A stretch of DNA of 48,268 nucleotides, taken from positions 1 through 48,268 of the IMG/VR virus record IMGVR_UViG_3300037010_002542; one strand, written 5' to 3'. Both the position numbers and the translations under genes were made by a program. The notes beneath the pieces were generated by a model. It saw nothing but the letters and a program-made list of their open reading frames with translations. It did no database searches and had not been told where the DNA came from. Below are positions 7,067-15,622 of this stretch, piece after piece (the stretch's first letter is position 1; the number at the start of each line of letters is the position of its first letter). The DNA is from a virus.

Positions 7067-10000
7067 ATGACCAGCAATAACTACGGGCCTGGTGTCTCTC
7101 GTGTGCTCGACCCGACGGGTCGGTCCTTCCTCGATGTCATCTTTCAGGAGGGGAAGCCCCCGTGTGACACCGAGTTCGACCTGCTTCAGGACATCACGAA
7201 CGACTGGCGCCGTATCCACACGCTTCGCGGTATGCCCTCAGGCTGGCTCGGCAACGAGACGAGCCTCCCCGCAGATTTCAACACGAACCCACAGTTCTCG
7301 AACTACTTCAAGTTCGGGCGTCAGCGGTCGGGCGAGACGCAGTCGATCATGTGGGCCGCGGTCAACGGATTCCTGGTCCCTGTCATGGGGACGCATACAG
7401 GCGCGCCGCCGGGATCTCCCAATGATGCTGACACCACGAACGTCATCACGCTCGACCCCCCTCCGTCGAGCAGCGGCGACCTTCGGACAGACTTCGCCTT
7501 CCTAGAGGTTTGGGTTGCGCGCATCTCGCCGAACCCCTCAGCCACGAACAAGCCCGCGTCGTCCGCCGTGTGGAAGTACGGCAACGTCGAGGGCGGGTTT
7601 TCCTTCCTCTCCGATGATCTCGTCGATCCGGCGCTCGGCTTCGAGACCACTCAACGGACCCAGCTCCAGTACCGCATCCGCGTCGTCAAGGGCGTCACGG
7701 GTCTCTCGGCGAACCCGGACGGGTTCGACCCCACGATCAAGGCGCAGGGCACCCAGGCGGCACCCCCACCCTCGGGGGGCTACTCCTTCGTCAACCAGCG
7801 TCTGAACGGCGATCCTGGCCTCTGGCGCGCCGGGGACGGGACCGCGAACACGCTCGGGACCGTGGACGGCTACGTCTACGCGATCCCGCTCTGCGCAGTG
7901 TTCCGCCGTAACGCAGCCGCATGGAGCGGTGATCCGTCTCCAAACCTGAACGGCAGCTTCAACCGGAACCCGACCGCGACCGATCGCACGGGCATCACCA
8001 CCTTCACGGGAGTGCCGACGCTCTCCCTGGGGCTCACCGCGATCGCCAACGAGGTCCTGCTCACCAGCACGGCGCACCTCCCGATCCCGACGACGCCGGC
8101 AGCCCCGGTGCTGATCAAGATCGGCGACGAGTTGATGTCGTACCAGGCGATCGACACACTGAACAGCAAGCTCACGGGCGTCATCCGTGGCCTGAACGGC
8201 ACCGTCGCGGAGACCCACCCCGTGGGGGCCACGATCATGCCGGTCTCGGGTCGCCCCGACGGTCTGTTCGCGGATCAGATCGCCCGGACGGACATCCTCG
8301 ATCTGAGGCACGCCGTGAACCCCAACGGCTTCGACTACGAGGCTCTCCTCTGGTCGAACATGGACAAGCTCTTCCGCGGCCAACTCCGCGCCAACTGGAA
8401 GCGTAGCGGCGGCGGGACGCAGGGCACGTTCGTCCACTACCAGGACAAGATCACGACGACCGGCAGCGTCGGTCTCGGCGTGACGAAGCTCGACGGCCCC
8501 GACGGCATCCGCCACGTCTTCTCGGATGCGGCGGTCATGGAGCCGGTCGAGCTGATCGTGCGCGCCACGGGAGCTGCCTTGCCTGCCGACGTGTCAGTGT
8601 CTTGGTCGTACCCCATTCAGGTGGACCACACCGCGCGGGCGGCCATCGGGTCGTTCACGGCAGGCGATGTCCTGTCGGTCCCCGTCTCGCAGTTCAAGAT
8701 CGGACTGCCGGGCGGCGATGCTGACCAGGTGCGCTTCGTGAACGACGGTGTTGCCGCTGTCACGATCCGCCGCGACGGGCAGACGACACCGATCTCCCCA
8801 ACGCTCTACTCCGTCACCCCCGCCAACCCGGGACCGAACGACGACCTCACGATCACGCTGCTTGGCGGCTTCCCCACGGTAGCCAACACGTCGTTGAACG
8901 ATGGGACGCAGCTCTATATCACGGTCAATGTGATGTACGGCCCGGGCCGAGGGCTTTCGCGTCGACCGGACTCGATCCACTCGGTGGCGTACATCACGCC
9001 GAGCACGGATCTTCTACTCCAGTCGCAGTCGACCGCCCTCGGGAACATCCCGACGCGTATCGCCTGGGCCCCGCTCTGGAGCAAGTACAGGCAGACCACC
9101 TACAAGAACATGATCCCGGTGACGTCGGAGACGTACGGGGATCTCGGGTCCAAGACCGTCGTTCTGACCCCCTTCCGTCGTGTCGCATGGCCGGCGGAGT
9201 TCCGGACCATGGACGGGACGAGCGTGAACGTCGCTCCGACATCGTTCCTCACGGGAACGGTGGGCTCCGTTCTGGGCATCGGCAGCACCTTCACCGACGG
9301 CTCGAAGAACTTCTCAGGAAGCGGTGTCATCGTCGGCGACGTCCTGACGATCCCCTCTGGCGCGGCGGCGGGCACCTACGTGGTCACGTCGGCCCCGGGT
9401 ACCACCACGCTGACGGTATCCCCTGCCTTCACGGGCACGGCGTCGGGCATCGCCTACTCGATCTCCCACGCCCAGGATCTCATGCCCCTGCTCAAAGCGG
9501 ACGGCGTGACCCCCAAGTGGGCCTCGACTGACCCGCTCGGCATGTTCTCGGGCACGACAGAGCCCACGCTCTCGACGAAGAACATCTACGTCACCCTGCC
9601 ACGCCACATGGTCCCTGGCTGGGGTGAGGTGCGTGTCCCCGTCCTGCGGTCGGACACGCCTTCCACCACGTTCGCCGAGGGCGTGAACTTCATGTGCCTG
9701 ACCAAGAAGGGCTTCACGCCTTTCTCGGACGGAGACAAGAACTACGTCCCGTACGACAACGGCGGCCTCACGTATGCGACGTTCGCTACGCAGAACCTCA
9801 CGACGCTGGCTCCGGCGACGTACAATACCGCGTTCACCTACGCGGGACCGGGCCTACAGTTCGCGGGCATCCGCCTATTCACGGACACACGCGGTCTCGG
9901 CCGCCAGGGTCTGGAGCTGCCCCCGTTCTACGGCGTTGCCCGTCTGTTCGCCGTGTACGAGGCTGCGGACTATCGCCTGCACGGTGGGTCGGCGTACAGT

Positions 10001-11464
10001 CCAACTACCAGGCAGCTCACGGGCGGCGGTGCGAAGAACCTCCTCCGTCAGGACTTCCAGGGGCCGACCTTCTGGATCGAGATCGACAGCGACGGGGACT
10101 CGACGTTCATTCTGAACGCGGAGACTCTCGACCTGTCGAAGTCGCCGAACCCGATCGCATCGTTCTCGGCCGGCAACTACGTCATCGAGGCGTCGATCTT
10201 CGGGTTCGACCGTGGGTCTTTCGATACATCGAAGCCGTTCCGGCTTGTGATGACACGCCCCACGAGCAGCTCGCTCATGCGCAGCCAGGCGGCCAGCGGT
10301 ACCCGTTCGTCGAACCTCGGCGTCCTCGTAGCAGGCCCGACGGGTGTGCTCCCGGGGCCGGCCGCATCGACGGACAACATCGTCATCAACTACTCGCGTA
10401 CGCCCTACCAGGGTGATGCGTGGGGCACGCAGGCCAACTACGTGGACACCGCGTACAGCGCCGGTGCGATCACGACGAGTGCGGCATACCAAGTCGTCTC
10501 CACGAAGCTGAACGACCAGGCCCTGACACGACCGAACCAGAAGGCCCTGGAGGTTCTCGCATCCATCGCATTCGAGACGACCCTCGGCACGGGCCGCCTG
10601 TCCGGTGACCTGCCGTCGAACCCGGCGACGTCGACGGACGTGCGCGCCATCGGGTACGAGGACATGTCGGTGTTCCCGCCGACCAGCTCGATCGACCCCC
10701 GTCCGAAGACCCTGCTCGGTGGGTTCTCGACGGCGAGTTCCGTCGAGCTGGCCTCGACCTACCACGGCATGACCGACCGACTCCCGATCGGCGCCCTGGT
10801 CAGGGACAAGGACTTCCGAGGCGAACACCTCGGAAGCAGCTCGACGAACCCTGGGCCCCTCATGACCTTCCGGTCCAACGGTGCGCCCAAGATGTTCTCC
10901 GCGCCGGTACAGCCCCCGAGGCCGGCCTCGCCGCCCCCGGGCCCCCCGCCGGGTCCGGTGCCGGGTGAGATCCTGGAAGCCCCGCTCGCGAACGCCGACA
11001 CCTCCTGCGGCGCTCCGGGCAACATCCTCGTCCATGTGGACGGGGAGCAGGGCAACTACGCGCTCCTCACGAACTACCGCACGACGCGCGGTGGGTCGGC
11101 CTTCGTCGCCAGCGGGGATCACCCCGGTGGCGAGGTCGTCGTGGGCCACGGACGCATCCAGGCGATGGACGGCCACACGAACGTCCTCTCCGGTCAGGCG
11201 TTCCTCGTCCGCAATGCGGTGACGAACGTGGGGGCCTCCGAGGTATCCCCGGGCGACGAGCTGATGATGGTGATCGTCACCACGGCCCACCGTCTCAGCA
11301 ACGGGACCGCGGTGGACTCGTTCGTCGCGATCAGCACGAACGGCACGATGGAGGGCTACTCGGCTGCGGATCTCTACCGCATCGAGGGGCACCCCCTCAC
11401 CTCGAACCACGTGCACATGGGCGTGGACCCGTCGACCATCGTGCTCAGCAAGAACGGGGGTTGA
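7067..11464 (+). CDS. large virion structural protein (1465 aa)
   Basis: The N-terminal segment FLDVIFQEGKPPCDTEFDLL resembles the opening of several large phage tail/baseplate proteins, which share a pattern of an aromatic residue, F-Q-x-G-K-P and an acidic stretch. The body is beta-rich and Gly/Thr/Ser-rich throughout. A Pro-rich linker (PPRPASPPPGPPPGP, about residues 1282-1301) separates a C-terminal domain of about 165 residues (starting near APGNILVHVDGEQG) that may be a distinct knob or receptor-contact module. I chose ATG 7067, preceded by AGAAGGA, over an upstream in-frame ATG at 7010. It is followed after 4 nt by the next gene. It is probably a tail, baseplate or fibre-attachment protein; the precise role is unknown. 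Confidence 0.87.
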   Translation: MTSNNYGPGVSRVLDPTGRSFLDVIFQEGKPPCDTEFDLLQDITNDWRRIHTLRGMPSGWLGNETSLPADFNTNPQFSNYFKFGRQRSGETQSIMWAAVNGFLVPVMGTHTGAPPGSPNDADTTNVITLDPPPSSSGDLRTDFAFLEVWVARISPNPSATNKPASSAVWKYGNVEGGFSFLSDDLVDPALGFETTQRTQLQYRIRVVKGVTGLSANPDGFDPTIKAQGTQAAPPPSGGYSFVNQRLNGDPGLWRAGDGTANTLGTVDGYVYAIPLCAVFRRNAAAWSGDPSPNLNGSFNRNPTATDRTGITTFTGVPTLSLGLTAIANEVLLTSTAHLPIPTTPAAPVLIKIGDELMSYQAIDTLNSKLTGVIRGLNGTVAETHPVGATIMPVSGRPDGLFADQIARTDILDLRHAVNPNGFDYEALLWSNMDKLFRGQLRANWKRSGGGTQGTFVHYQDKITTTGSVGLGVTKLDGPDGIRHVFSDAAVMEPVELIVRATGAALPADVSVSWSYPIQVDHTARAAIGSFTAGDVLSVPVSQFKIGLPGGDADQVRFVNDGVAAVTIRRDGQTTPISPTLYSVTPANPGPNDDLTITLLGGFPTVANTSLNDGTQLYITVNVMYGPGRGLSRRPDSIHSVAYITPSTDLLLQSQSTALGNIPTRIAWAPLWSKYRQTTYKNMIPVTSETYGDLGSKTVVLTPFRRVAWPAEFRTMDGTSVNVAPTSFLTGTVGSVLGIGSTFTDGSKNFSGSGVIVGDVLTIPSGAAAGTYVVTSAPGTTTLTVSPAFTGTASGIAYSISHAQDLMPLLKADGVTPKWASTDPLGMFSGTTEPTLSTKNIYVTLPRHMVPGWGEVRVPVLRSDTPSTTFAEGVNFMCLTKKGFTPFSDGDKNYVPYDNGGLTYATFATQNLTTLAPATYNTAFTYAGPGLQFAGIRLFTDTRGLGRQGLELPPFYGVARLFAVYEAADYRLHGGSAYSPTTRQLTGGGAKNLLRQDFQGPTFWIEIDSDGDSTFILNAETLDLSKSPNPIASFSAGNYVIEASIFGFDRGSFDTSKPFRLVMTRPTSSSLMRSQAASGTRSSNLGVLVAGPTGVLPGPAASTDNIVINYSRTPYQGDAWGTQANYVDTAYSAGAITTSAAYQVVSTKLNDQALTRPNQKALEVLASIAFETTLGTGRLSGDLPSNPATSTDVRAIGYEDMSVFPPTSSIDPRPKTLLGGFSTASSVELASTYHGMTDRLPIGALVRDKDFRGEHLGSSSTNPGPLMTFRSNGAPKMFSAPVQPPRPASPPPGPPPGPVPGEILEAPLANADTSCGAPGNILVHVDGEQGNYALLTNYRTTRGGSAFVASGDHPGGEVVVGHGRIQAMDGHTNVLSGQAFLVRNAVTNVGASEVSPGDELMMVIVTTAHRLSNGTAVDSFVAISTNGTMEGYSAADLYRIEGHPLTSNHVHMGVDPSTIVLSKNGG

Positions 11465-11468
11465 TCCG

Positions 11469-11723
11469 ATGGCCATCAAGCACCTGACCTACCTCGACAT
11501 CGATCCGGCCCAGCGATCGGAAGCCGCAGAGGAGGCGCGTAGGCGTCTCCGTGCGCACCTCTCCAGCCCGTTCACGACGGTCGACACGGCATCCCAGATC
11601 CAGGCCCAGATCGCGAAGATCGACGCGTGGGAGCATGGGCAGGTTCCGGCGGCGCCCGCCCCCAAGGCGGGACGTAGCCACGTGGTGGGTGTGTCCGAGA
11701 ACATGAAGATCAGCGAGAGCTGA
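11469..11723 (+). CDS. small hypothetical protein (84 aa)
   Basis: This 84-residue protein starts 4 nt after the large virion gene. It has an amphipathic, Arg/Glu-rich helix (about residues 14-30), a Gln-rich helix ending in KIDAWEHGQ, and a short Pro/Ala-rich tail. There is no catalytic motif. The tight spacing suggests a structural or assembly accessory translated with the upstream gene. Confidence 0.75.
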   Translation: MAIKHLTYLDIDPAQRSEAAEEARRRLRAHLSSPFTTVDTASQIQAQIAKIDAWEHGQVPAAPAPKAGRSHVVGVSENMKISES

Positions 11724-11743
11724 GAAGTAAGGGAACCCGCTCC

Positions 11744-12157
11744 ATGGACAATGACCTCTTCAAGGTGTTCATCAACTGGAACACCGGCCTGCTTTGCCTC
11801 GGCGTGTACCTGGTGACGTACGTGATCCGTACGGTCATCGAGGCTCTCTGGGGTGACCGTATCAAGGCCAGCAAGCTCTGGAACAAGCTCTGGAATGAGC
11901 TGTTCCTGCCTATCGGACCGATCGTGGCGGGGGCCCTCCTCGGGCTCCTCGCCAAGAAGTTCCCGCTGCCCACGCCCATCGCCGACAGCATCATGGCGAA
12001 GCTCATGTACGGCGGCGTCTGCGGCGTCCTCTCCGGATGGCTGTACGCACGCCTCCGCGGTCTGCTCAAGCCCGCCGCGGACCCCTCGGCCCCCGACCCT
12101 CTCATGGCCGCCGTCGTGGCAGCCCCTGCCGCGCCCGCAGCCCCCCAGAAGCCATGA
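11744..12157 (+). CDS. small multi-spanning membrane protein (holin-like?)
   Basis: This 137-residue protein has about three hydrophobic segments (near residues 13-35, 55-72 and 82-100), a basic stretch between the first two, and an Ala/Pro-rich soluble C-terminus. It has AAGGGA upstream and overlaps the next gene by ATGA. Size and topology are compatible with a phage holin, and the next gene is also a membrane protein. No endolysin is recognisable nearby, so the lysis role is only a hypothesis. It could equally be a virion or envelope-modifying membrane protein. Confidence 0.78.
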   Translation: MDNDLFKVFINWNTGLLCLGVYLVTYVIRTVIEALWGDRIKASKLWNKLWNELFLPIGPIVAGALLGLLAKKFPLPTPIADSIMAKLMYGGVCGVLSGWLYARLRGLLKPAADPSAPDPLMAAVVAAPAAPAAPQKP

Positions 12158-12699
12158 CAGATCCCACCCCGCAAGCGCCCTCTTTCTGGGCTGATGCCTG
12201 GGGGAAGATGAAGGCCGTTTTCCGGTGGATGGGCGTGAAGCTCATGGCACCGGGAGTCGCCCTCGTGGTCGTCGCCATCGCGATCGTGCTGATCGCGATG
12301 GGGGTGAAAGAGCTACAGATCGGGGGTCTGCTTGGGTGGCTCTTCGGCAAGAAGGACCCTGAGCAGAAGGCGATCGACATCGCCAACACGGTCCCCCCGC
12401 ACCGGGTAGATCCGAACGGCGTGCTCATCCCGCAGGGGACCCCAGACTCGAAGGGCGACACGCAGGCCGTCGTGGTCCCCATTCAGTCCCCGGGGATCTT
12501 CTCGAACCCAACCACGGTGACGTTCACGCCCCCCGGCTCGGACAAGCCCATCGAGATCCAGCTACCTGACGGCATCAAGAACAAGGATGTCGACAAGGTC
12601 ATCGTGGTCCAGCCGGGCAAGTTCGTCGTCACGGTCAAGGACAGCTCCGGGATCCCCGCCCAGAAGGTGGACGATCTCCTCAAGAAGTACGGCGGATAG
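12154..12699 (+). CDS. single-span membrane protein (181 aa)
   Basis: Translation starts at ATG 12154 inside the ATGA overlap with the preceding membrane-protein gene. A longer frame upstream is only the shadow of that gene. One strong hydrophobic segment lies near residues 31-50 (VALVVVAIAIVLIAMGV). The C-terminal domain of about 120 residues is Pro/Asp/Lys-rich and ends in a helix, ALQKVDDLLKKYGG-like. The topology of a short N-terminus, one span and a long soluble domain resembles an inner-membrane spanin or a tail-associated membrane protein. No family was recognised. Confidence 0.78.
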   Translation: MTDPTPQAPSFWADAWGKMKAVFRWMGVKLMAPGVALVVVAIAIVLIAMGVKELQIGGLLGWLFGKKDPEQKAIDIANTVPPHRVDPNGVLIPQGTPDSKGDTQAVVVPIQSPGIFSNPTTVTFTPPGSDKPIEIQLPDGIKNKDVDKVIVVQPGKFVVTVKDSSGIPAQKVDDLLKKYGG

Positions 12700-12716
12700 T
12701 TCGCTGTTCTCGTTGA

Positions 12717-12738
12717 GGACGGGTGTACAGCCCCGTCC
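12717..12738 (+). other. 7-bp hairpin in leader of the exported-protein gene
   Basis: GGACGGG (12717-12723) and CCCGTCC (12732-12738) form a perfect stem with an 8-nt loop. It lies 16 nt upstream of ATG 12755 and just before its GAGGAGG ribosome site. It could stabilise mRNA or attenuate between the genes; there is no T-run. Confidence 0.45.
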
Positions 12739-12754
12739 GTCGAGGAGGCATCAC

Positions 12755-13363
12755 ATGCGTATCAAATCCCTTCTGGCCGCGCTCGTCGCGGCCAGCTTGT
12801 TCTACACCCCCACGGCCCATGCGGCGGAATGTGAGGCTGGTTCCACCTGCGTCACCAAGTCGGACATGGACGTCTTCATCGCCCTCCTGCGCGAGAAGCA
12901 GTGTCTCCAGGGCACGAAGCCGGAAGTTACCACCGACTCCATCGCGATCGTCCTCGATCAAGACGGGCGCATCTTCGCTTCCGGGTCGAACCCGCTCCCC
13001 TGGACGCTGCGTGTGAAGTGGTGCGGGTACATGATCGAAGCCCAGGGCTCGACTCATATCGACGCTGCGATGCGTGTCGAGCAGGAGTCCGGGTTCCGCT
13101 TCCGGGTGAAGGCGTCGATGGGCATCTTGGGGGTCGAGGCGTTCAAGCGGACGCCCTGGACCGAGGCCGTGGACGTGGGCGTCCTCGTCGAGCCGTTTTT
13201 CTACCATTCGCTGAATCTGAATGTCGCGGTCGGCATGCGGTCCTTCGGGGCGGGTATCGGCCTCGACTTGGCGCGAAATTTCGGCCTATACGCCGGATAC
13301 GCGACAGCCTACTCGGGGCTACGCGCGAACCCGTACGTCGGGACCTACTTCTCGTTCTGGTGA
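12755..13363 (+). CDS. exported, outer-membrane-barrel-like protein (202 aa)
   Basis: A clear Sec signal peptide (MRIKSLLAALVAASLFYTPT, then AHA before AECE, cleavage after about residue 25) leads to a mature protein with a Cys-containing N-terminal region (CVTKSDMDVFIALLREKQCL). The last 65 residues alternate hydrophobic and polar positions (SLNLNVAVGMRSFGAGIGLD, NFGLYAGYATAYSGL) and end in GTYFSFW. A terminal aromatic residue is a hallmark of outer-membrane beta-barrels recognised by the Bam complex. ATG 12755 has an excellent GAGGAGG site; the longer upstream frame overlaps the previous gene. Finding this in a phage operon suggests a lysis-related or receptor-masking envelope protein. Only four or so strands are obvious, so it may be a partial barrel or oligomer. 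Confidence 0.82.
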   Translation: MRIKSLLAALVAASLFYTPTAHAAECEAGSTCVTKSDMDVFIALLREKQCLQGTKPEVTTDSIAIVLDQDGRIFASGSNPLPWTLRVKWCGYMIEAQGSTHIDAAMRVEQESGFRFRVKASMGILGVEAFKRTPWTEAVDVGVLVEPFFYHSLNLNVAVGMRSFGAGIGLDLARNFGLYAGYATAYSGLRANPYVGTYFSFW

Positions 13364-13372
13364 GGTTTTGAC

Positions 13373-13777
13373 ATGGGAAACAGCGCTGGAGTACACCTGG
13401 TCGTGGACGGCTTCGTGAAGGACCCGTCGATCTTCACGGCGGCGAACATCGAGCACATGTTCGCTTCGATCATCACGGCCCTGGAGATGAAGGCGCTGGG
13501 TCCGGCGCACATCTACGAGGTGCCAGTCGACCCGGAGATCCTACGCAGGGTCCAGGAGACGGGCACGTTCGAGGACTCGGGAGGCATCACGGCCGTGGTC
13601 GTGATCTCCACGTCCCACCTGAGCATTCACTGCTGGCCGTCGGAGAAGTTCTTCAGTTTGGATGTTTTTTCGTGCAAGGACTACCCGCACGAGAAGGCCC
13701 TGAGCATCGTCAAGCGTGTCCTTGGGGTGGCCTCGGCGAACGTCACGGTGCTGGCCCGAACCAAGCCCTCCCGTTGA
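13373..13777 (+). CDS. speD: SpeD-family pyruvoyl-dependent decarboxylase (AdoMetDC class 1b-like)
   Basis: This family is made as a proenzyme that self-cleaves before a Ser to create a pyruvoyl cofactor. It then decarboxylates S-adenosylmethionine to make the aminopropyl donor for spermidine. The diagnostic block is SHLSIHCWPSEKFFSLDVFS, with candidate pyruvoyl Ser81, His86 and Cys101 at the spacings (5 and 15) of the short bacterial/archaeal proenzymes. At 134 residues its length is typical. The residue before the cleavage Ser is Thr80 where the family usually has Glu. Some SpeD homologues, including phage ones, are known to have become arginine or ornithine decarboxylases, so the substrate is open. 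It starts 9 nt after the exported-protein gene, with GAGG upstream. No spermidine synthase is visible here. Confidence 0.88.
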   Translation: MGNSAGVHLVVDGFVKDPSIFTAANIEHMFASIITALEMKALGPAHIYEVPVDPEILRRVQETGTFEDSGGITAVVVISTSHLSIHCWPSEKFFSLDVFSCKDYPHEKALSIVKRVLGVASANVTVLARTKPSR

Positions 13778-13789
13778 TCCCACGGATCC

Positions 13790-13814
13790 TTTCGTAGGAA
13801 AACACCCTACGAAA
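13790..13814. other. 9-bp perfect hairpin after speD
   Basis: TTTCGTAGG (13790-13798) pairs with CCTACGAAA (13806-13814) across loop AAAACAC, 12 nt past the speD stop and 24 nt before the next ATG. There is no T-run, so it is either a weak terminator or an mRNA-processing/stability element. The perfect symmetry would also suit an operator. Confidence 0.5.
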
Positions 13815-13837
13815 CCCACACCCAAGGTACAGGGACG

Positions 13838-14980
13838 ATGAACATCATCGCGTTGATCTCGATGTCGCCGGAGGAAGCCAAGCGAATCCTTGGCTTCCCG
13901 CCGGGTGCGAACCCCACGGAAGATGAGGTCCGCAAGGCCCAGCGACAGCAGGCGGTCAAGCACCACCCCGACACCGGGGGTGAGGCTGGCAAGCTCGTCG
14001 AGGTCAACAATGCGGCGGACGTGCTCCTCAACAAGCACGACTACGATCGCCGTCCGGGTGATAGCGGTGGGTACGGTGGGCCCCCGGCCAGGGGCTACGG
14101 CTACAACACCGACCCGGCCCAGACCTGGAAAGAGCCCGAGCCCGAGGTCACCACGTTCGATGAGGCCAAGGCCAAGGCGGGCGTGCCCTCTGACGTCGAC
14201 TGGGTCTTCATCACGGACCGGCAGCGCGGGACGAGCTATTCGTCCGACGAGTTCAGCCGCTCTGAGGCCACCTGGGTCGCCTACGGTCGATCGGCCACCC
14301 AGCATGTCTTCGTCGGGATGAACCACTTCGCGAAGTCGGACTACTTCGTGGGCGGGCGTGCCCGTCAGGATCACTGGAAGATCGAGGTTCAAAGCTACCC
14401 CATCCGCGGGGACGAGGGGCAGCAGCCCGCGTGGCTCTACGGGAACGTCGTGAAGGCCCTCAAGAAGGCGGGCTTCGACGGGCGGTTCAACTCGAAGGTC
14501 GTCGACGCCAAGGGCTGGCACTTCGACGCCAAGTTCCCGCACGGCGCGGCGATGTCCCTCAAGCACTTCCTGGTCGAGACGGGCGCGGTCTCAGGTGACG
14601 ACGCCCGCGTTCAGGGGCGCAAGCACGTCATCGAGGCCGTGTACAGCAAGAGCTACTCACCCGATACGGCCCAATCCAAGCCTGACATCCACGAGGTGAC
14701 GTACGGGACCCCGCCGCACACCTACGTGGCGTACGAGGGTCTCTCGATCGTCATCAACGGCAGGCCCTACGCGCTCGACCAGGTCGACATGCAGCGTGTC
14801 GCGAAGGTCAAGCTGCGTGGCCGAAGCCTCCTCAACGCAATCTTCGGGGATACGGGGCAGACGAAGAAGAACCTCACACGGATGCAGACGGGCAAGCTGA
14901 TCCTCAAGTGGCTCTCGGAGAACCTGAAAAGCCTCCCTGAGGCCGCTCTCCAGACCCTTCGCGCCGCCGCCGAACAGTAG
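13838..14980 (+). CDS. J-domain protein with unknown C-terminal region (380 aa)
   Basis: The N-terminal 70 residues form a DnaJ-type J-domain: SPEEAKRILGFPPGANPTED, then a helix ending in AVKHHPDTGG (HPD triad), then helix III AGKLVEVNNAADVLL. J-domains stimulate Hsp70 ATPases, so this probably recruits host DnaK to a phage client. A Gly/Tyr/Pro-rich linker (about 75-95) leads to a C-terminal domain of about 285 residues with no motif that I recognise. Zinc-binding CxxCxGxG repeats of classical DnaJ are absent. Upstream is the 9-bp hairpin; downstream the next gene follows after 10 nt. Confidence 0.85.
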   Translation: MNIIALISMSPEEAKRILGFPPGANPTEDEVRKAQRQQAVKHHPDTGGEAGKLVEVNNAADVLLNKHDYDRRPGDSGGYGGPPARGYGYNTDPAQTWKEPEPEVTTFDEAKAKAGVPSDVDWVFITDRQRGTSYSSDEFSRSEATWVAYGRSATQHVFVGMNHFAKSDYFVGGRARQDHWKIEVQSYPIRGDEGQQPAWLYGNVVKALKKAGFDGRFNSKVVDAKGWHFDAKFPHGAAMSLKHFLVETGAVSGDDARVQGRKHVIEAVYSKSYSPDTAQSKPDIHEVTYGTPPHTYVAYEGLSIVINGRPYALDQVDMQRVAKVKLRGRSLLNAIFGDTGQTKKNLTRMQTGKLILKWLSENLKSLPEAALQTLRAAAEQ

Positions 14981-14990
14981 AAAGAGCCCG

Positions 14991-15539
14991 ATGCGCAACC
15001 CCTCGAAGCTGCTCCTCCGTGTTGCCGCTCGCTTCCAGCGCATCGCGGATCTGATGCCCCCGCTTGGGAAGCCGGGCGGGCCTTGCCAGGTCATCCAGCG
15101 CATCGAGGACAACGTCCGCAACCCGGCGTTGAAGGGCGAGCTGGAACGCGAGGTAGGCACGGGGCACACCCTGTCGAACCCGGACGCCTCGAAGATCTAC
15201 CCCCTCGACCGTGAGCCGGGCGCGGGCAGGATCAAGAACCTGCTCATCTCCAGCCATGCCCAGTACCGGATGGACCTCCGCAGCGTGACGGTGGAGGACG
15301 TGCAGCGCGCCCTCACGAACTGGTCCAAGGCCCTGAACGATCTCAAGTCGCAGAAGAACCCCTCCTACGACCGCATGATCCGCGAGATGAATGCGGGCTC
15401 GGTAGAGTGGAACGACCCCAAGTCGGGTCTTTTCCTCGTATTCGAGGTCCGCGGGGATCAGGCGGCGATCATCACGACCTACTGGAAGGGCCAGAAGGAC
15501 CCCCGGGCCGTGCCGCCCGCAGCTTGCGCACGTCGCTGA
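14991..15539 (+). CDS. hypothetical protein with DUF4258/BrnT-like core (182 aa)
   Basis: The central segment ISSHAQYRMDLRSVTVEDVQ followed by ALTNW has the H-x3-RM-x2-R-x-VT-x2-DV pattern seen in DUF4258/BrnT-like small RNase-fold proteins. It is followed later by strands FLVFEVRG and AAIITTYWKG, which would complete a RelE-like sheet. The N-terminal 85 residues are an extension of unknown role. Assignment is tentative. It starts 10 nt after the J-domain gene with AAAGAG upstream. If the fold is right, it could be an RNase or toxin-like protein, or simply a structural relative. Confidence 0.72.
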   Translation: MRNPSKLLLRVAARFQRIADLMPPLGKPGGPCQVIQRIEDNVRNPALKGELEREVGTGHTLSNPDASKIYPLDREPGAGRIKNLLISSHAQYRMDLRSVTVEDVQRALTNWSKALNDLKSQKNPSYDRMIREMNAGSVEWNDPKSGLFLVFEVRGDQAAIITTYWKGQKDPRAVPPAACARR

Positions 15540-15575
15540 AAGCGGTCTGCCCGAAAAACGCTCTTATCGAACATC

Positions 15576-15601
15576 TCGGGAGGAATATGCGCACCTCCCG
15601 A
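15576..15601 (+). other. 8-bp hairpin overlapping a mini-ORF start
   Basis: TCGGGAGG (15576-15583) pairs with CCTCCCGA (15594-15601). The 10-nt loop contains the ATG of a 10-codon ORF and the left arm contains its GGGAGG ribosome site, so the fold would sequester initiation. Confidence 0.5.
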
Positions 15602-15619
15602 ACGAAGGCGGTCGTCTAG
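15587..15619 (+). CDS. possible 10-aa leader peptide
   Basis: ATG at 15587 follows an ideal GGGAGG ribosome site (spacing 3-4) and reads MRTSRTKAVV before a TAG at 15617. The ATG of the following tail gene lies 3 nt after this stop and has no convincing ribosome site of its own. The mini-ORF may therefore serve to deliver ribosomes by termination-reinitiation. It may also be chance. Confidence 0.4.
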   Translation: MRTSRTKAVV

Positions 15620-15622
15620 GTC

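Noticed and set aside
9875-11479. 534-codon antisense frame under the 1465-aa virion gene
   Set aside because: Arg-rich shadow composition and complete overlap with a better-supported frame; third-position GC bias favours the plus strand.
11744-13363. Confident holin-spanin lysis cassette
   Set aside because: No endolysin, no lipobox protein with matching partner and no recognised holin family; left as a hypothesis.
13790-13814. Hairpin after speD as an intrinsic terminator
   Set aside because: No T-run and the next gene follows closely; kept as an undefined structural element instead.
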